A program made the translations under genes and the position numbers. The notes below the pieces were generated by a model, which saw nothing but the letters and a program-made list of their open reading frames with translations, was not told the origin of the DNA and made no database searches. A stretch of 64,000 nucleotides of DNA from JACKJP01 sp050249695. GTDB taxonomy: Bacteria > Pseudomonadota > Alphaproteobacteria > Rhizobiales > Tepidamorphaceae. Shown piece after piece: positions 1 to 8,751 of the stretch (position 1 is its first letter; every line of letters starts with the position of its first letter). The stretch lies in NCBI GenBank assembly GCA_050249695.1, contig JBFWQA010000002.1, positions 186,001-250,000 of the forward strand. The letters run 5' to 3'.

Positions 1-599
1 TCGGGGCGACCTCGATCGACGAGGTCATCGCCGAGGCCGAAATCACGAAAAGCGGTTTCTTCTACCATTTTCCCGACAAGAACGCGCTCGCGCGGGCCCT
101 GCTGGAACGTCATATCAGGAACGACGACGAAATCCTCGATCAGCTTTTCGCGCGCGCCCGGCAGCTCGCCGACGATCCTCTCCAGTCCTTCCTGATCGGC
201 CTCAACCTGTTTGCGGAATTGATGGCCGACATGACGGAGGGTCATCCGGGCTGTCTGGTTGCCACCTATTGCTATCAGGAACGGCTCTTCGACAGCGAAA
301 TCCGGGCGCTCAACAGGGAGGCCGTGCTGCGCTGGCGGAGCCGGTTCCTGGTGATTCTGCAGGAGATCGCCGACATCTACCCGCCGCGCGACGGGATCGA
401 ACTTGAACCCCTGGCCGACATGGTCTCAACCATCATCGAAGGCGGCATCATCATGTCGCGGGCGCTCGGCGAACCGCCGGTGTTGGCGCAGCAGGTCGTT
501 CTGCTGCGCAGCTACATCAAGCTGCTCTTCACGCCGCAATCCATGATTCCGCAGCCGCGATCGGAGGAGCGGCCGCCGGCGTTCAGCAGCGCGGTCTAG
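1..599 (+). CDS. TetR/AcrR family transcriptional regulator (5' end outside window)
   Basis: The reading frame is open from base 3, so the gene begins before the window and 198 residues are visible. The first visible residues are the end of a TetR-type helix-turn-helix (GATSIDEVIAEAEITKSGFF then YHFPDKNALARALLE), followed by an all-helical ligand-binding domain. TetR proteins are usually dimeric repressors that leave DNA on binding a small molecule; the ligand here is unknown. It converges on the aminotransferase gene, with 9 bases between the two stop codons. The family call is safe; the target genes cannot be told from this sequence. Confidence 0.9.
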   Translation, partial: GATSIDEVIAEAEITKSGFFYHFPDKNALARALLERHIRNDDEILDQLFARARQLADDPLQSFLIGLNLFAELMADMTEGHPGCLVATYCYQERLFDSEIRALNREAVLRWRSRFLVILQEIADIYPPRDGIELEPLADMVSTIIEGGIIMSRALGEPPVLAQQVVLLRSYIKLLFTPQSMIPQPRSEERPPAFSSAV

Positions 600-608
600 G
601 TCGGGATT

Positions 609-1940
609 CTAGGCCACCGATGGGATCAACTCGCCGAGCATCCCGAACATCCGGTCGATCTGTTCCTTCTCGACGATCAGGGGCGGCGAAAGGGCGATCG
701 TGTCGCCGGTGACGCGGATGAGCAGGCCCGCGTTGAAGGCCTTGACGAAAATCTCGTAGGCGCGCTTGCCCGGCGCGCCCGGGCGGCTTTCCAGCTCGAT
801 GCCGCCGACGATGCCGCAATTGCGGATGTCGATGACGTGCCTGGTGCCCTTCAGCGCGTGAAGCTGCGCTTCCCAATAGGGCTCGAGTTCGGCCGCGCGT
901 TCGAAGAGCTTCTCCCTGCGGTATATCTCCTGCGTCGCGAGCGCCGCCGCGCAGGCCGCCGGCGAGCCGGAATAGGTATAGCCGTGGAAGAATTCGATCA
1001 CCGCCTCGTCGCCCTGCATCATGGCGTCGTGCACGGCCTGTTTGACGAAGACCGCCCCCATCGGGATGACGCCGTTGGTCAGCCCCTTCGCCGTGGTCAT
1101 TATATCGGGCACGACGCCGAACTTCTCCACCGCAAAGGGCGCGCCGAGACGGCCGAAACCGGTGATGACCTCGTCGAAGACGAGCAGGATCCCGTGCTTG
1201 TCGCAGATGGCCCGCAGGCGTTCCAGATAGTTCTTCGGCGGCACCAGTACGCCGGTCGATCCGGCCACGGGTTCGACGATGACGCAGGCGATGGTTTCCG
1301 CGCCATGCAGCGCGATCAAGCGCTCAAGATCGTCGGCGAATTCCGCGCCATGCTCCGGCTGGCCCTTCGAGAAGGCGTTGCGGGCCGGATCGTGGGTATG
1401 GACGATATGGTCGGAACCGGGCAGCAGCGCGGCGGTGAATGTCTTGCGGTTGGCGACGAGGCCGCCCACTGAAATGCCGCCGAAACCGACGCCGTGATAG
1501 CCGCGTTCGCGGCCGATCACGCGGGTGCGCCCCGCTTCGCCGCGCGCACGATGGTAGGCGAGCGCAATCTTCAGGGCGGTATCGGCGGATTCGGAACCCG
1601 AATTGGTGAAAAAGACGCGGTTCAGCGCCTTGTCGACGACGCCGGACAGCATTTCGGCCGTCTCGAAGGCAAGCGGATGGCCCATCTGGAAGGTCGGGGC
1701 GTAGTCCATGGCCTCCAGCTGCCGGCCGACCGCCTCGCTGATCTCCCGCCTGCCGTGGCCGGCATTGCAGCACCACAGGCCCGAGGTGCCGTCGAGCACC
1801 TGGTTGCCGTCGACATCGGTGTAATACATCCCGCTGGCGGCCGCGAGCAGGCGCGGCGCGGCCTTGAACTGGCGATTGGCGGTAAACGGCATCCAGAAAT
1901 TTTCAAGCTTCGGCATGTTGCCGCGCGGCTCAGCGCTCAT
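609..1940 (-). CDS. Class III omega-aminotransferase, beta-alanine:pyruvate type
   Basis: 443 residues, full length for PLP fold-type I class III aminotransferases. The cofactor signature is clear: FTNSGSESADTALK around 111-124, the Asp of LVFDEVITGFGRLG (D256) that pairs with the pyridine nitrogen, and the Schiff-base lysine in TTAKGLTNG (K285). The N-terminus (NFWMPFTANRQFK) and the loop GTSGLWCCNAGHGR resemble omega-amino-acid:pyruvate transaminases, which move an amino group from beta-alanine or related omega-amines to pyruvate. Substrate choice within the family cannot be read from sequence alone. It is transcribed divergently from the ThDP enzyme gene, with 108 bases between the two starts. 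Confidence 0.85.
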   Translation of the reverse strand: MSAEPRGNMPKLENFWMPFTANRQFKAAPRLLAAASGMYYTDVDGNQVLDGTSGLWCCNAGHGRREISEAVGRQLEAMDYAPTFQMGHPLAFETAEMLSGVVDKALNRVFFTNSGSESADTALKIALAYHRARGEAGRTRVIGRERGYHGVGFGGISVGGLVANRKTFTAALLPGSDHIVHTHDPARNAFSKGQPEHGAEFADDLERLIALHGAETIACVIVEPVAGSTGVLVPPKNYLERLRAICDKHGILLVFDEVITGFGRLGAPFAVEKFGVVPDIMTTAKGLTNGVIPMGAVFVKQAVHDAMMQGDEAVIEFFHGYTYSGSPAACAAALATQEIYRREKLFERAAELEPYWEAQLHALKGTRHVIDIRNCGIVGGIELESRPGAPGKRAYEIFVKAFNAGLLIRVTGDTIALSPPLIVEKEQIDRMFGMLGELIPSVA

Positions 1941-2048
1941 GGCGGTCTTTCCTAAAATCGGTTTCTCAGGGTCGAATCTTCGTCTTTTGACGGCTCTTCA
2001 ATGCGGTTGAAATGAAAGCCGCAAAGGCGGACGCTCAAATCTGACAGC

Positions 2049-3737
2049 ATGACGATCCGCAAACGAGATATTGAAAGCATGGCTCCTATCCCACGCCCGC
2101 GCACCGGCGGTCAAATCCTAGTTGATCAACTCATCGCCCAGGGCGTGACGCGCGCCGCCTGCGTGCCCGGCGAGAGCTATCTTGCTGTCCTCGACGCGCT
2201 GCATGACGCCTCCATCGACCTCATCGTCTGCCGGCAGGAAGCAGGCGCAACGATCATGGCCGAGGCGGAAGGCAAGCTCACCGGAAGGCCGGGGATCGCC
2301 TTCGTCACACGCGGCCCCGGCGCGACCAACGGCAGCCACGGCGTCCATATCGCGATGCAGGATTCAACGCCTTTGATCATGTTCGTCGGTCAGGTCGAAC
2401 GCGGGACGCGGGGCCGCGAGGCTTTCCAGGAAATCGACTATCCGGCGATGTTCGGCAGCATCGCCAAATGGGCGTTCCAGATCGACGAGGCCGCGCGCAT
2501 TCCCGAGCTCGTCGCGCGCGCTTTTCGCATTGCCATGCAGGGACGGCCAGGACCGGTCGTGATCGCCCTTCCCGAAGACATGCTGCGGGAGACCGCCAGC
2601 GTGGCCGACGCGCCCTATGTCGTTGCGGCCGAGAGCGCACCGCGCGCAGAGGATATGGAACAGGTCGCGGCGCTGCTTTCGCAGGCGCGATCGCCGATCG
2701 CCATTGTCGGCGGCTCGCGATGGTCCGGCGCGGGCATCGCGGCGATGGAACAGGCGGCCGTGCGGCATGGAATCCCGGTCGCCACTTCCTTCCGGCGCTC
2801 GCATCTGTTCAACGCCGCGCACTCCCATTATGCGGGCGATCTCGGCATCGGTCCCAATCCCAGGCTCGCCGAGCGGGTACGCGGTGCAGACCTTGTACTG
2901 CTGATCGGTGGCCGGCTGTCGGAAATGCCGTCATCTTCCTATTCGATGCTGGACATCCCCTCGCCGCGGCAGACCCTTGTGCACGTCCATCCGTCGGCGG
3001 AGGAACTCGGCCGGGTCTATCAGCCCGCGCTGGCAATCAATTGCCCGCCATCGGCTTTCGCCGTAGCGCTCGCGGCGCTTGACGGCGGCGGCGATTGCGA
3101 TGCCGCGTCGCGGGCGCACGAGGAGTATATTGCCTGGTCGGAAACCCCGCTGAAGGTGCCCGGCGCCTTTCAGTACGGGGACGTCATGGTCTGGCTGCGC
3201 GAAAGGCTGAGCGCAGATGCGATCATAGCGAATGGCGCGGGCAACTATGCCGGCTGGATCCACCGCTATTACAGGTTTCGCCGGTTCGGCACGCAGCTTG
3301 CTCCGACATCCGGATCGATGGGTTACGGCGTGCCGGCGGCGATCATGGCCAAGCGCATGTATCCGGAGCGGGAGGTCGTGTGCTTTGCCGGCGACGGCTG
3401 CTTCCTGATGAACGGACAGGAGTTCGCCACCGCCGTGCAATACGGAACCGCTGTCATCTTCATCGTGATCGACAACGGCATGTACGGCACGATCCGCATG
3501 CATCAGGAGCGCGACTATCCGGGCCGGGTGAGCGGAACGGCGCTGCGCAATCCGGATTTTGCCGCCTATGCGACGGCCTTCGGCGGGCATGGCGAAAGGA
3601 TCGAGCGGACGGAGGATTTCGCACCTGCCTTCGAACGCGCCGCCGCCACGGGCCTGCCGGCGATCCTGCATTGCATGCTCGACCCCGAAGCGATCACGCC
3701 GGCAAGAACGCTGACCCAGATCAGGGAAAATTGTTAG
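2049..3737 (+). CDS. Acetolactate-synthase-like thiamine diphosphate enzyme
   Basis: 562 residues with the three-domain layout of ThDP enzymes: N-terminal Pyr domain with the cofactor-activating glutamate in VCRQEAGA (E64) and TRGPGATNG after it, a central Rossmann-like domain, and a C-terminal PP domain with the metal/ThDP motif starting GDGCFLMNGQEF at about 448 and ending in VIDNGMYG. It looks like a large subunit of acetolactate synthase, but no small regulatory subunit (ilvN type) is nearby, so a dedicated role in valine/isoleucine synthesis is unlikely; a catabolic or 2-oxoacid decarboxylase role is equally possible. An alternative in-frame ATG at 2079 begins closer to the conserved domain; neither start has a strong ribosome binding site. 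Its stop codon overlaps that of pcaB by 4 bases. Confidence 0.8.
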   Translation: MTIRKRDIESMAPIPRPRTGGQILVDQLIAQGVTRAACVPGESYLAVLDALHDASIDLIVCRQEAGATIMAEAEGKLTGRPGIAFVTRGPGATNGSHGVHIAMQDSTPLIMFVGQVERGTRGREAFQEIDYPAMFGSIAKWAFQIDEAARIPELVARAFRIAMQGRPGPVVIALPEDMLRETASVADAPYVVAAESAPRAEDMEQVAALLSQARSPIAIVGGSRWSGAGIAAMEQAAVRHGIPVATSFRRSHLFNAAHSHYAGDLGIGPNPRLAERVRGADLVLLIGGRLSEMPSSSYSMLDIPSPRQTLVHVHPSAEELGRVYQPALAINCPPSAFAVALAALDGGGDCDAASRAHEEYIAWSETPLKVPGAFQYGDVMVWLRERLSADAIIANGAGNYAGWIHRYYRFRRFGTQLAPTSGSMGYGVPAAIMAKRMYPEREVVCFAGDGCFLMNGQEFATAVQYGTAVIFIVIDNGMYGTIRMHQERDYPGRVSGTALRNPDFAAYATAFGGHGERIERTEDFAPAFERAAATGLPAILHCMLDPEAITPARTLTQIRENC

Positions 3738-4789
3738 CCGGAAAAATCCGTCGTCTCGATCATGCGTTTCGACAGCAGGAGCGCGGCGCCACTGGCTGCC
3801 GCCATCTGCGGCAGGATCATCCATTCCAGCGCCCAGGCTGCGCCCGAACGTTCCATCTCGTGGACCATGGACTGGTGGAGCCCGGCGATCTGGGCGGCAT
3901 TGAAGCGGGCAAGCGCGATCACCAGTTCGGCGGCGACCGGATTGACCTTGTGGGCCATCGCAGAGGACCCGCCGCCATCGGTCAGGCGCACCTCGCCGAC
4001 CCCGTCCTGCGCCATCAGGACGATATCCTGAGCCATTTTCCCGAGCGCCCCGGAGACCAGCGCGAACCAGTGTCCGGTATCGGCAATCCATCCGCGCGAC
4101 GACTGCCGGCGGGTGGAATCGAAGCCGAGATCGAGCGCGGCGGCCATGTGATTGGCGATTTCCAACGCTTCCTTGCCGAGATCCCGCCGGTCGCCGACAG
4201 GACCGCCGAGGTGCAGCACGCAGACGAGCTTGCGCACGCCGCCGGCGCGAATGCGGCATTCGGCAAGCGGCCGGCGCCATTCCGACAGCCGGTGTTCCAG
4301 CCTGATCGGCAGGGCCGCGCGCATGCGGGTGACGCCGGTGATTTCCCGTTCGCCCGAGCTTGCCGTGATCGCGGAGAGCGCATCCTCGATCTCCGCCAGC
4401 CTGCGCTCGAAGAGGCCAAGCACATGGCCGAGACGGACCGCGAGGCTGGTATCGATGACATCCTGGCTGGTCGCGCCCTTGTGGAGCGCCGCGCGGTGCG
4501 CTTCGGGCAGGCTGTCGCGCAGCGACTTGACCAGCGTGGGGACGATCATGCCATCTTTCGCCGCGCCTCCGGCAAGCGCCGCCATATCGGGCTTATAGGC
4601 CTCGACCGCCTCGACGATCGCGCGCGCGTCCTCGGCGGTAATTTCCTTGCAGGCCGCCTGCGCGCCCGCGAGGGCGGCCTCGAAATCCAGCATGGCCGCG
4701 ATATCGGCCTCGGGAGAAAACAGCTGCTGGACCTCCTTGTCGCCAACGAGCGCGGAAAAGAGCGGGTTGTCGAACAGGGAGATGCCCAT
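3734..4789 (-). CDS. pcaB: 3-carboxy-cis,cis-muconate cycloisomerase
   Basis: 351 residues of the fumarase/aspartase superfamily. The enzyme converts 3-carboxy-cis,cis-muconate (from ring cleavage of protocatechuate) to 4-carboxymuconolactone in the cytoplasm. Diagnostic segments are HKGATSQDVIDTSLA (about 103-117) and the catalytic mobile loop DGGGSSAMAHKVNP (271-284). The loop has Ala-His where many relatives have Pro-His before the lysine, but the G-S-x-x-M-x-x-K-x-N core is intact. It is the last gene of pcaDCB: its start lies 3 bases after the pcaC stop. The identity is supported by sequence and by its two pca neighbours. Confidence 0.93.
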   Translation of the reverse strand: MGISLFDNPLFSALVGDKEVQQLFSPEADIAAMLDFEAALAGAQAACKEITAEDARAIVEAVEAYKPDMAALAGGAAKDGMIVPTLVKSLRDSLPEAHRAALHKGATSQDVIDTSLAVRLGHVLGLFERRLAEIEDALSAITASSGEREITGVTRMRAALPIRLEHRLSEWRRPLAECRIRAGGVRKLVCVLHLGGPVGDRRDLGKEALEIANHMAAALDLGFDSTRRQSSRGWIADTGHWFALVSGALGKMAQDIVLMAQDGVGEVRLTDGGGSSAMAHKVNPVAAELVIALARFNAAQIAGLHQSMVHEMERSGAAWALEWMILPQMAAASGAALLLSKRMIETTDFSG

Positions 4790-4792
4790 GCG

Positions 4793-5176
4793 TCAGCCCT
4801 TGCTCTCTTCGGCGTAGACCTGCTTGGCGATACGAAATGCTGTATTGGCGGCGGGCACGCCGGCATAGACGGCCACATGCATGAAGACCTCGCTTATGTC
4901 CGCCGCGCTCGCGCCGGTGTTGCGCGTCGCGCGCAGATGCATCGCCAGTTCCTCCTCATGGCCGAGGGCGGCGAGCAGCGCGATCGTGACGATGGATCGT
5001 TCGCGCAGCGAAAAATGCGACCCCGTCCAGACCGAGCCCCAGGCGCCCTCGGTAATGAAGCGCTGGAAACCGGCATCGAATACGGTCTTGTTCGCCTCCG
5101 CGCGGTCGACATGGGCGTCGCCCAGCACCTTCCTGCGTACCGCCATGCCCCGCTGATGGGCCGTCTCGTCAGTCAA
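4793..5176 (-). CDS. pcaC: 4-carboxymuconolactone decarboxylase
   Basis: 127 residues, the usual size for a stand-alone PcaC of the CMD/AhpD-like fold. It decarboxylates 4-carboxymuconolactone to 3-oxoadipate enol-lactone. The core shows LRERSIVTIALLAALGHEEE followed by LAMHLRATRNTGAS and the C-terminal VAVYAGVPAANTAF, all typical of the family. It sits between pcaD and pcaB: its start overlaps the end of pcaD by 8 bases, indicating translational coupling. In some bacteria PcaC and PcaD are fused (pcaL); here they are separate. Confidence 0.93.
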   Translation of the reverse strand: MTDETAHQRGMAVRRKVLGDAHVDRAEANKTVFDAGFQRFITEGAWGSVWTGSHFSLRERSIVTIALLAALGHEEELAMHLRATRNTGASAADISEVFMHVAVYAGVPAANTAFRIAKQVYAEESKG

Positions 5177-5969
5177 TGCCGCTTTCCTTTATGAACGTTG
5201 CGATCAGATCCGCCACCCTGTCCGGTCTTTCAACGCAGGGGATATGGCCCACACCGTCGATCAGCTCGAATTTCGCGCGCCCGATCAGCGCATGGAGCTG
5301 GCGCATCAGCGCCGGCGGCGTCGAGCCGTCCTCGCTGCCCGCGATGCACAGGGTCGGCGCGCGGATGCCCCTCGTCGATTCCGTGAGATCCTCTGCGGCA
5401 ATCGCCGCTGCCGTGCCCACATAGCCCTCGACGGGGGTGCGCACGAGCATGTTGCGCCAGCCGCGCAATTCGGTCGGACATTCAGCCCTGTATCCGGGCG
5501 AAAACCAGCGCTGCATGACGCCGTCGGCCAGGGATTCGATCCCGTTCGCACGCACGGCCGCGATGCGCTCGTGCCAGATATCCGGCGGTCCGATGATATG
5601 GGCGGTATTGGAGAGGATCAGCGCGCCGACACGCTCGGGATGGCGCGCCGTGAACAGCTGGGCGATCATGCCGCCGACGGAGAGACCGCACAGGATCGGC
5701 TTTTCCAGCCGAAAGTGATCGAGGACGGCGCCGAGATCGGAAGCATGTTCCTCCAGGCGGTAGGGCGCAGGCGGCGCGTCGGAAAGGCCGTGGCCGCGCT
5801 TGTCGTAGGTATGGCACGCGAATTGTGCGCCGAGCCGTTCGGCGACGGCGTTCCAGATGCGCCCGTCGGTGCCCAGGGAATTGATGAACACGATCGGCCG
5901 CCCCCCGCCCCGCGGTGTCCTGCCGACATGCAGCACGACGTCCTTGTTGCGGATGAAATTCAGCGCCAT
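5169..5969 (-). CDS. pcaD: 3-oxoadipate enol-lactonase
   Basis: 266 residues from the ATG at 5969, chosen because a GGGGA ribosome binding site lies just upstream and the alpha/beta-hydrolase domain begins at once (MALNFIRNKDVVLHVGR). The open frame continues upstream without a plausible start. The nucleophile is Ser97 in LCGLSVGG, the acid is probably the Asp in AGSEDGS, and the histidine is H242 in GVGHIPC. It hydrolyses 3-oxoadipate enol-lactone to 3-oxoadipate. It is first in the pcaDCB operon and divergent from pobA across a 107-base region carrying a symmetric inverted repeat. Confidence 0.92.
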   Translation of the reverse strand: MALNFIRNKDVVLHVGRTPRGGGRPIVFINSLGTDGRIWNAVAERLGAQFACHTYDKRGHGLSDAPPAPYRLEEHASDLGAVLDHFRLEKPILCGLSVGGMIAQLFTARHPERVGALILSNTAHIIGPPDIWHERIAAVRANGIESLADGVMQRWFSPGYRAECPTELRGWRNMLVRTPVEGYVGTAAAIAAEDLTESTRGIRAPTLCIAGSEDGSTPPALMRQLHALIGRAKFELIDGVGHIPCVERPDRVADLIATFIKESGID

Positions 5970-5983
5970 CGTTTCCCCGAAGA

Positions 5984-6057
5984 TTGTTATGCCGCGCGCA
6001 TGATGCGCTTTTTCGCTGGTCTTGCAACGGGGCACAACGATATGGTTGACATAACAA
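5984..6057. promoter_or_regulatory. Inverted repeat in the pcaD-pobA divergent promoter region
   Basis: TTGTTATG at 5984-5991 is exactly the reverse complement of CATAACAA at 6050-6057. The two boxes lie 15 bases from the pcaD start and 20 bases from the pobA start, so each gene has the same box in the same orientation near its start. The right box also lies in a small palindrome, GTTGACATAACAAC (6045-6058). These are candidate operator half-sites for a regulator of aromatic catabolism (PobR, PcaQ or PcaR type), but no such regulator is encoded in the window. The match is seen; the function is inferred. Confidence 0.5.
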
Positions 6058-6076
6058 CTGATCGGGGAGGGCCGGC

Positions 6077-7246
6077 ATGCGCACACAGGTCGCCATCATC
6101 GGTGCGGGACCGGCAGGACTGTTGCTCGGGCAGATCCTGCACAATGCGGGCATCGACAATGTGATCCTGGAACGGCAAAGCGCGGAGTATGTGCTCGGCC
6201 GGGTGCGCGCCGGGGTCATCGAGGAAGGCGCGGCCGACATCCTGCGCGAGGCGGGCGTCGGCGGGAGGCTCGACAGGGAGGGCCTTGTCCATGACGGGTT
6301 CGATATCCACGCCCCGCACCGCGACATCCACATCGATCTGAAGAAACTGAGCGGCCGCTCCGTTATCGTCTACGGCCAGACCGAGGCGACGCGCGACCTG
6401 ATGGAGGCGCGGCGGGCTTCCGGCCGTCCGGCCGTCTACGAGGCCGTGGATGTCAGCCTGCATGATTTCGACACGACGCGCCCCAGCGTGCGCTACGTCA
6501 AGGACGGCCAGCGGCAGGAAATCACCTGCGACTATGTTGCCGGCTGCGACGGCTATCACGGCGTCAGCCGGGCATCCGTACCGGCGTCGGCGATCAAGAC
6601 CTATGAGAGGGCCTATCCGTTCGCCTGGTTCGGCCTTCTGGCAGACGTGCCGCCGGTGTCGCCGGAACTGATCTACGTGCAGCATCCGGAGGGATTCGCC
6701 CTCTGTTCGATGCGCTCGATGACGCGAAGCCGCTACTATATCCAATGCCGTCTCGACGAAACCGCCGAGGGTATGGCGGACGACACATTCTGGTCGATCC
6801 TCAGGGCCCGCCTTCCGGCCGACGCCGCCGCGCGTCTCGTCACCGGTCCGTCGATCGAGAAGCTCGTCGCCCCGCTGCGCAGTTTCGTCGCCGAGCCGAT
6901 GCGGTTCGGCCGCCTTTTCCTTGCCGGAGACGCGGCCCATATCGTGCCGCCGACGGGCGCCAAGGGCCTCAATCTTGCGATCAGCGACGTTCACTATCTC
7001 GCTCGGGCGATCATCGAGCATGTTCAGGAGAAGAGCGAAGCGGGGATCGACGCCTATTCGCAAAAGGCTCTGGCGCGCATCTGGAAGGCGGAACGCTTTT
7101 CAGCCTGGATGACGCAGCTGCTGCACCGCTTTCCCGAGACGGACAGTTTCGCCGCTCCGCTGCAGCGGGCGGAGATCACCTATCTGGCGGATTCGGAAGC
7201 CGCCCGCACGGCGCTTGCGGAGAACTATGCCGGGCTGCCCTACTGA
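6077..7246 (+). CDS. pobA: 4-hydroxybenzoate 3-monooxygenase (FAD, NADPH)
   Basis: 389 residues, the normal length of this single-component flavin monooxygenase. It hydroxylates 4-hydroxybenzoate to protocatechuate with NAD(P)H and O2. The FAD fold is shown by AIIGAGPAGLLLGQ at about 6-19, the second FAD/NAD(P)H motif CDYVAGCDGYHGVSR, and the ribose-binding motif LAGDAAHIVPPTGAKGLNLA. GGGAGGG lies 6-7 bases before the ATG. It is divergent from pcaDCB, so its product can feed that branch once ring cleavage (PcaGH, not in the window) has taken place. Confidence 0.95.
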   Translation: MRTQVAIIGAGPAGLLLGQILHNAGIDNVILERQSAEYVLGRVRAGVIEEGAADILREAGVGGRLDREGLVHDGFDIHAPHRDIHIDLKKLSGRSVIVYGQTEATRDLMEARRASGRPAVYEAVDVSLHDFDTTRPSVRYVKDGQRQEITCDYVAGCDGYHGVSRASVPASAIKTYERAYPFAWFGLLADVPPVSPELIYVQHPEGFALCSMRSMTRSRYYIQCRLDETAEGMADDTFWSILRARLPADAAARLVTGPSIEKLVAPLRSFVAEPMRFGRLFLAGDAAHIVPPTGAKGLNLAISDVHYLARAIIEHVQEKSEAGIDAYSQKALARIWKAERFSAWMTQLLHRFPETDSFAAPLQRAEITYLADSEAARTALAENYAGLPY

Positions 7247-7344
7247 CCAGGGCGAAAACTGCAAAAGTTACGGAATGAAAGTGATCCACCTGCCGGCTTC
7301 CTGCCTATCCATGGCATTGCAAACGCCGGAAGGCAGAGACGCAC

Positions 7345-7902
7345 TTGGCCAGTCAGTTCGCATCGCCCCCGCTCCTGGAAGACCTGCTCACGCGCGTCGC
7401 CGCGGGTGACGGGGAGGCTTGCGCCGATCTCTACGATCGCGCTTCGGCGAAACTTTATGGCGTCATTCTCCGTATCCTGCAGGACAGGGCATTGTGCGAA
7501 GACGTTCTGCAGGAGTGTTTCGTGACCATCTGGCAAAAGGCCGGCAGCTTCGACATTGAACGCGGATCCGCGATTGCATGGATGTCGACGATCGCCCGCA
7601 ATCGTGCCATCGACGTCAAGCGCGCGGCGAAGCCGGCATCGGCGAACATCGCACTTGAGGAAGCCGGGGACACCGACGCCGCGCTGATCGAGCGCATGCC
7701 CGATATTGCCGGCGCCCAGGCGTTGCGCCGCTGTCTGGAGGGTCTCGACGAAGAAGACCGGCAGATGGTTGTCATGGCCTATGTGGCGGGCTATTCGCGA
7801 GAGGAACTGGCCAGCCGTCACGAACGGCCGGTCGGTACCATCAAGGTGAGGCTGCACAGAGCCCTTGCGGGCCTGAGAGGCTGCCTCGGGGATGCGCGAT
7901 GA
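7345..7902 (+). CDS. ECF-family RNA polymerase sigma factor (SigK-like)
   Basis: 185 residues from a TTG start, preceded by GGAAGG about 10 bases upstream; no ATG is available before the conserved region. Sigma region 2 is visible as LYDRASAKLYGVILRILQD, then CEDVLQECFVTIWQ and AWMSTIARNRAIDVKR. Region 4 is the C-terminal helix-turn-helix with YSREELASRHERPVGTIKVR. The gene overlaps the next by ATGA. Pairing with an RskA-type membrane anti-sigma factor puts it among SigK-like ECF factors that respond to envelope conditions. The 98 bases upstream hold no promoter that I can assign with confidence. Confidence 0.88.
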   Translation: MASQFASPPLLEDLLTRVAAGDGEACADLYDRASAKLYGVILRILQDRALCEDVLQECFVTIWQKAGSFDIERGSAIAWMSTIARNRAIDVKRAAKPASANIALEEAGDTDAALIERMPDIAGAQALRRCLEGLDEEDRQMVVMAYVAGYSREELASRHERPVGTIKVRLHRALAGLRGCLGDAR

Positions 7903-8594
7903 CCGAAGGCGACCACCGCGCCGCTGAATATGTGCTGGGCACGCTGCCGCCTGAAGAACGGGCGGCGGTGGCGCTTGAGGCCATGAGCAACACGAAGCTC
8001 GCCGCCGAGATCGCCTGGTGGCAAGCCCGGCTTTCCCCGCTTGCCGATGCGATCGAACCCGTGGCGCCGCCGCCGCATCTGCGCGCCAGGATACTGGCGC
8101 GCATTCCCCCTGGGTCCGCCGCGAACGACAATGTCGTCGCCGGGCTGCGGCGGCGTCTTCGCTACTGGCAGGCGGGCGCCGCGGCGGCGGCCCTCGCCGC
8201 CTTCATACTCGGGGCCAACATGCTGGCCGGCCCGATGTCCGGCGTCGGCGCGCGCGGCGACAATTATCTCGCCATGGTAACGCAGGACGGACAGACGCCG
8301 GCCATGCTGGTCAGCGTCGATACAAAATCCGGCCAGGTCCAGGTGCTGCCGCTGCGCGTCGACCGGCCCGCCGGGCGCAGCTTGGAGATCTGGTACATCG
8401 CCGGCGACGACGCGACGCCCCGTTCCATGGGCGTGCTCGGCGAGGGCGATGCGCCCACCTCGCTTCAGGCCGCGGAGGTGACGCTTGCCGAAAGCGGGGT
8501 CTTCGCGCTGACGATAGAGCCGCCGGGCGGATCGCCGAGCGGCAAGCCGACCGGACCGGTCGTCTATTCGGGAAAGCTTATCCGCCGGCCCTGA
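7899..8594 (+). CDS. RskA-like membrane anti-sigma factor
   Basis: 231 residues: an N-terminal cytoplasmic anti-sigma domain (HRAAEYVLGTLPPEERAAV, about 6-24), one membrane helix at about 90-110 (WQAGAAAAALAAFILGANML), and a periplasmic RskA-type domain of about 115 residues with the typical segments MLVSVDTKSGQVQVLPL and SLEIWYIAGDDATPRSMGV. It is predicted to hold the sigma factor at the membrane and release it on a signal. There is no zinc-binding HxxxCxxC motif, so it belongs to the RskA rather than the ZAS group. It is translationally coupled to the sigma gene (ATGA overlap at 7899-7902). Confidence 0.85.
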   Translation: MTEGDHRAAEYVLGTLPPEERAAVALEAMSNTKLAAEIAWWQARLSPLADAIEPVAPPPHLRARILARIPPGSAANDNVVAGLRRRLRYWQAGAAAAALAAFILGANMLAGPMSGVGARGDNYLAMVTQDGQTPAMLVSVDTKSGQVQVLPLRVDRPAGRSLEIWYIAGDDATPRSMGVLGEGDAPTSLQAAEVTLAESGVFALTIEPPGGSPSGKPTGPVVYSGKLIRRP

Positions 8595-8751
8595 CCTTAG
8601 AGTCCCCTCCGCGCGCTGGTGGCGAGAACCGCCACGACACGCCTCTACCCGCCATGCTGAAGGCAAGGCTGTGTCGATCGCGCAGCGTCGGGGCGGGGAA
8701 GTGACGGAGGTGGGGTATTGCGATTGCGCAAACCTGCCACCGCAAAGAGAA

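Noticed and set aside
3095..5194. A 699-codon open frame on the plus strand across pcaB and pcaC
   Set aside because: Translated sequence is Arg/Gly/Asp-rich with no motif. It lies opposite the clear pcaB and pcaC coding frames. High GC opens long antisense frames.
8619..8635. Hairpin GTGGCG-AGAAC-CGCCAC after the anti-sigma gene
   Set aside because: It has a perfect 6-bp stem but no T tract on the plus strand. It could be a weak terminator, but such short GC hairpins are frequent by chance at this composition.
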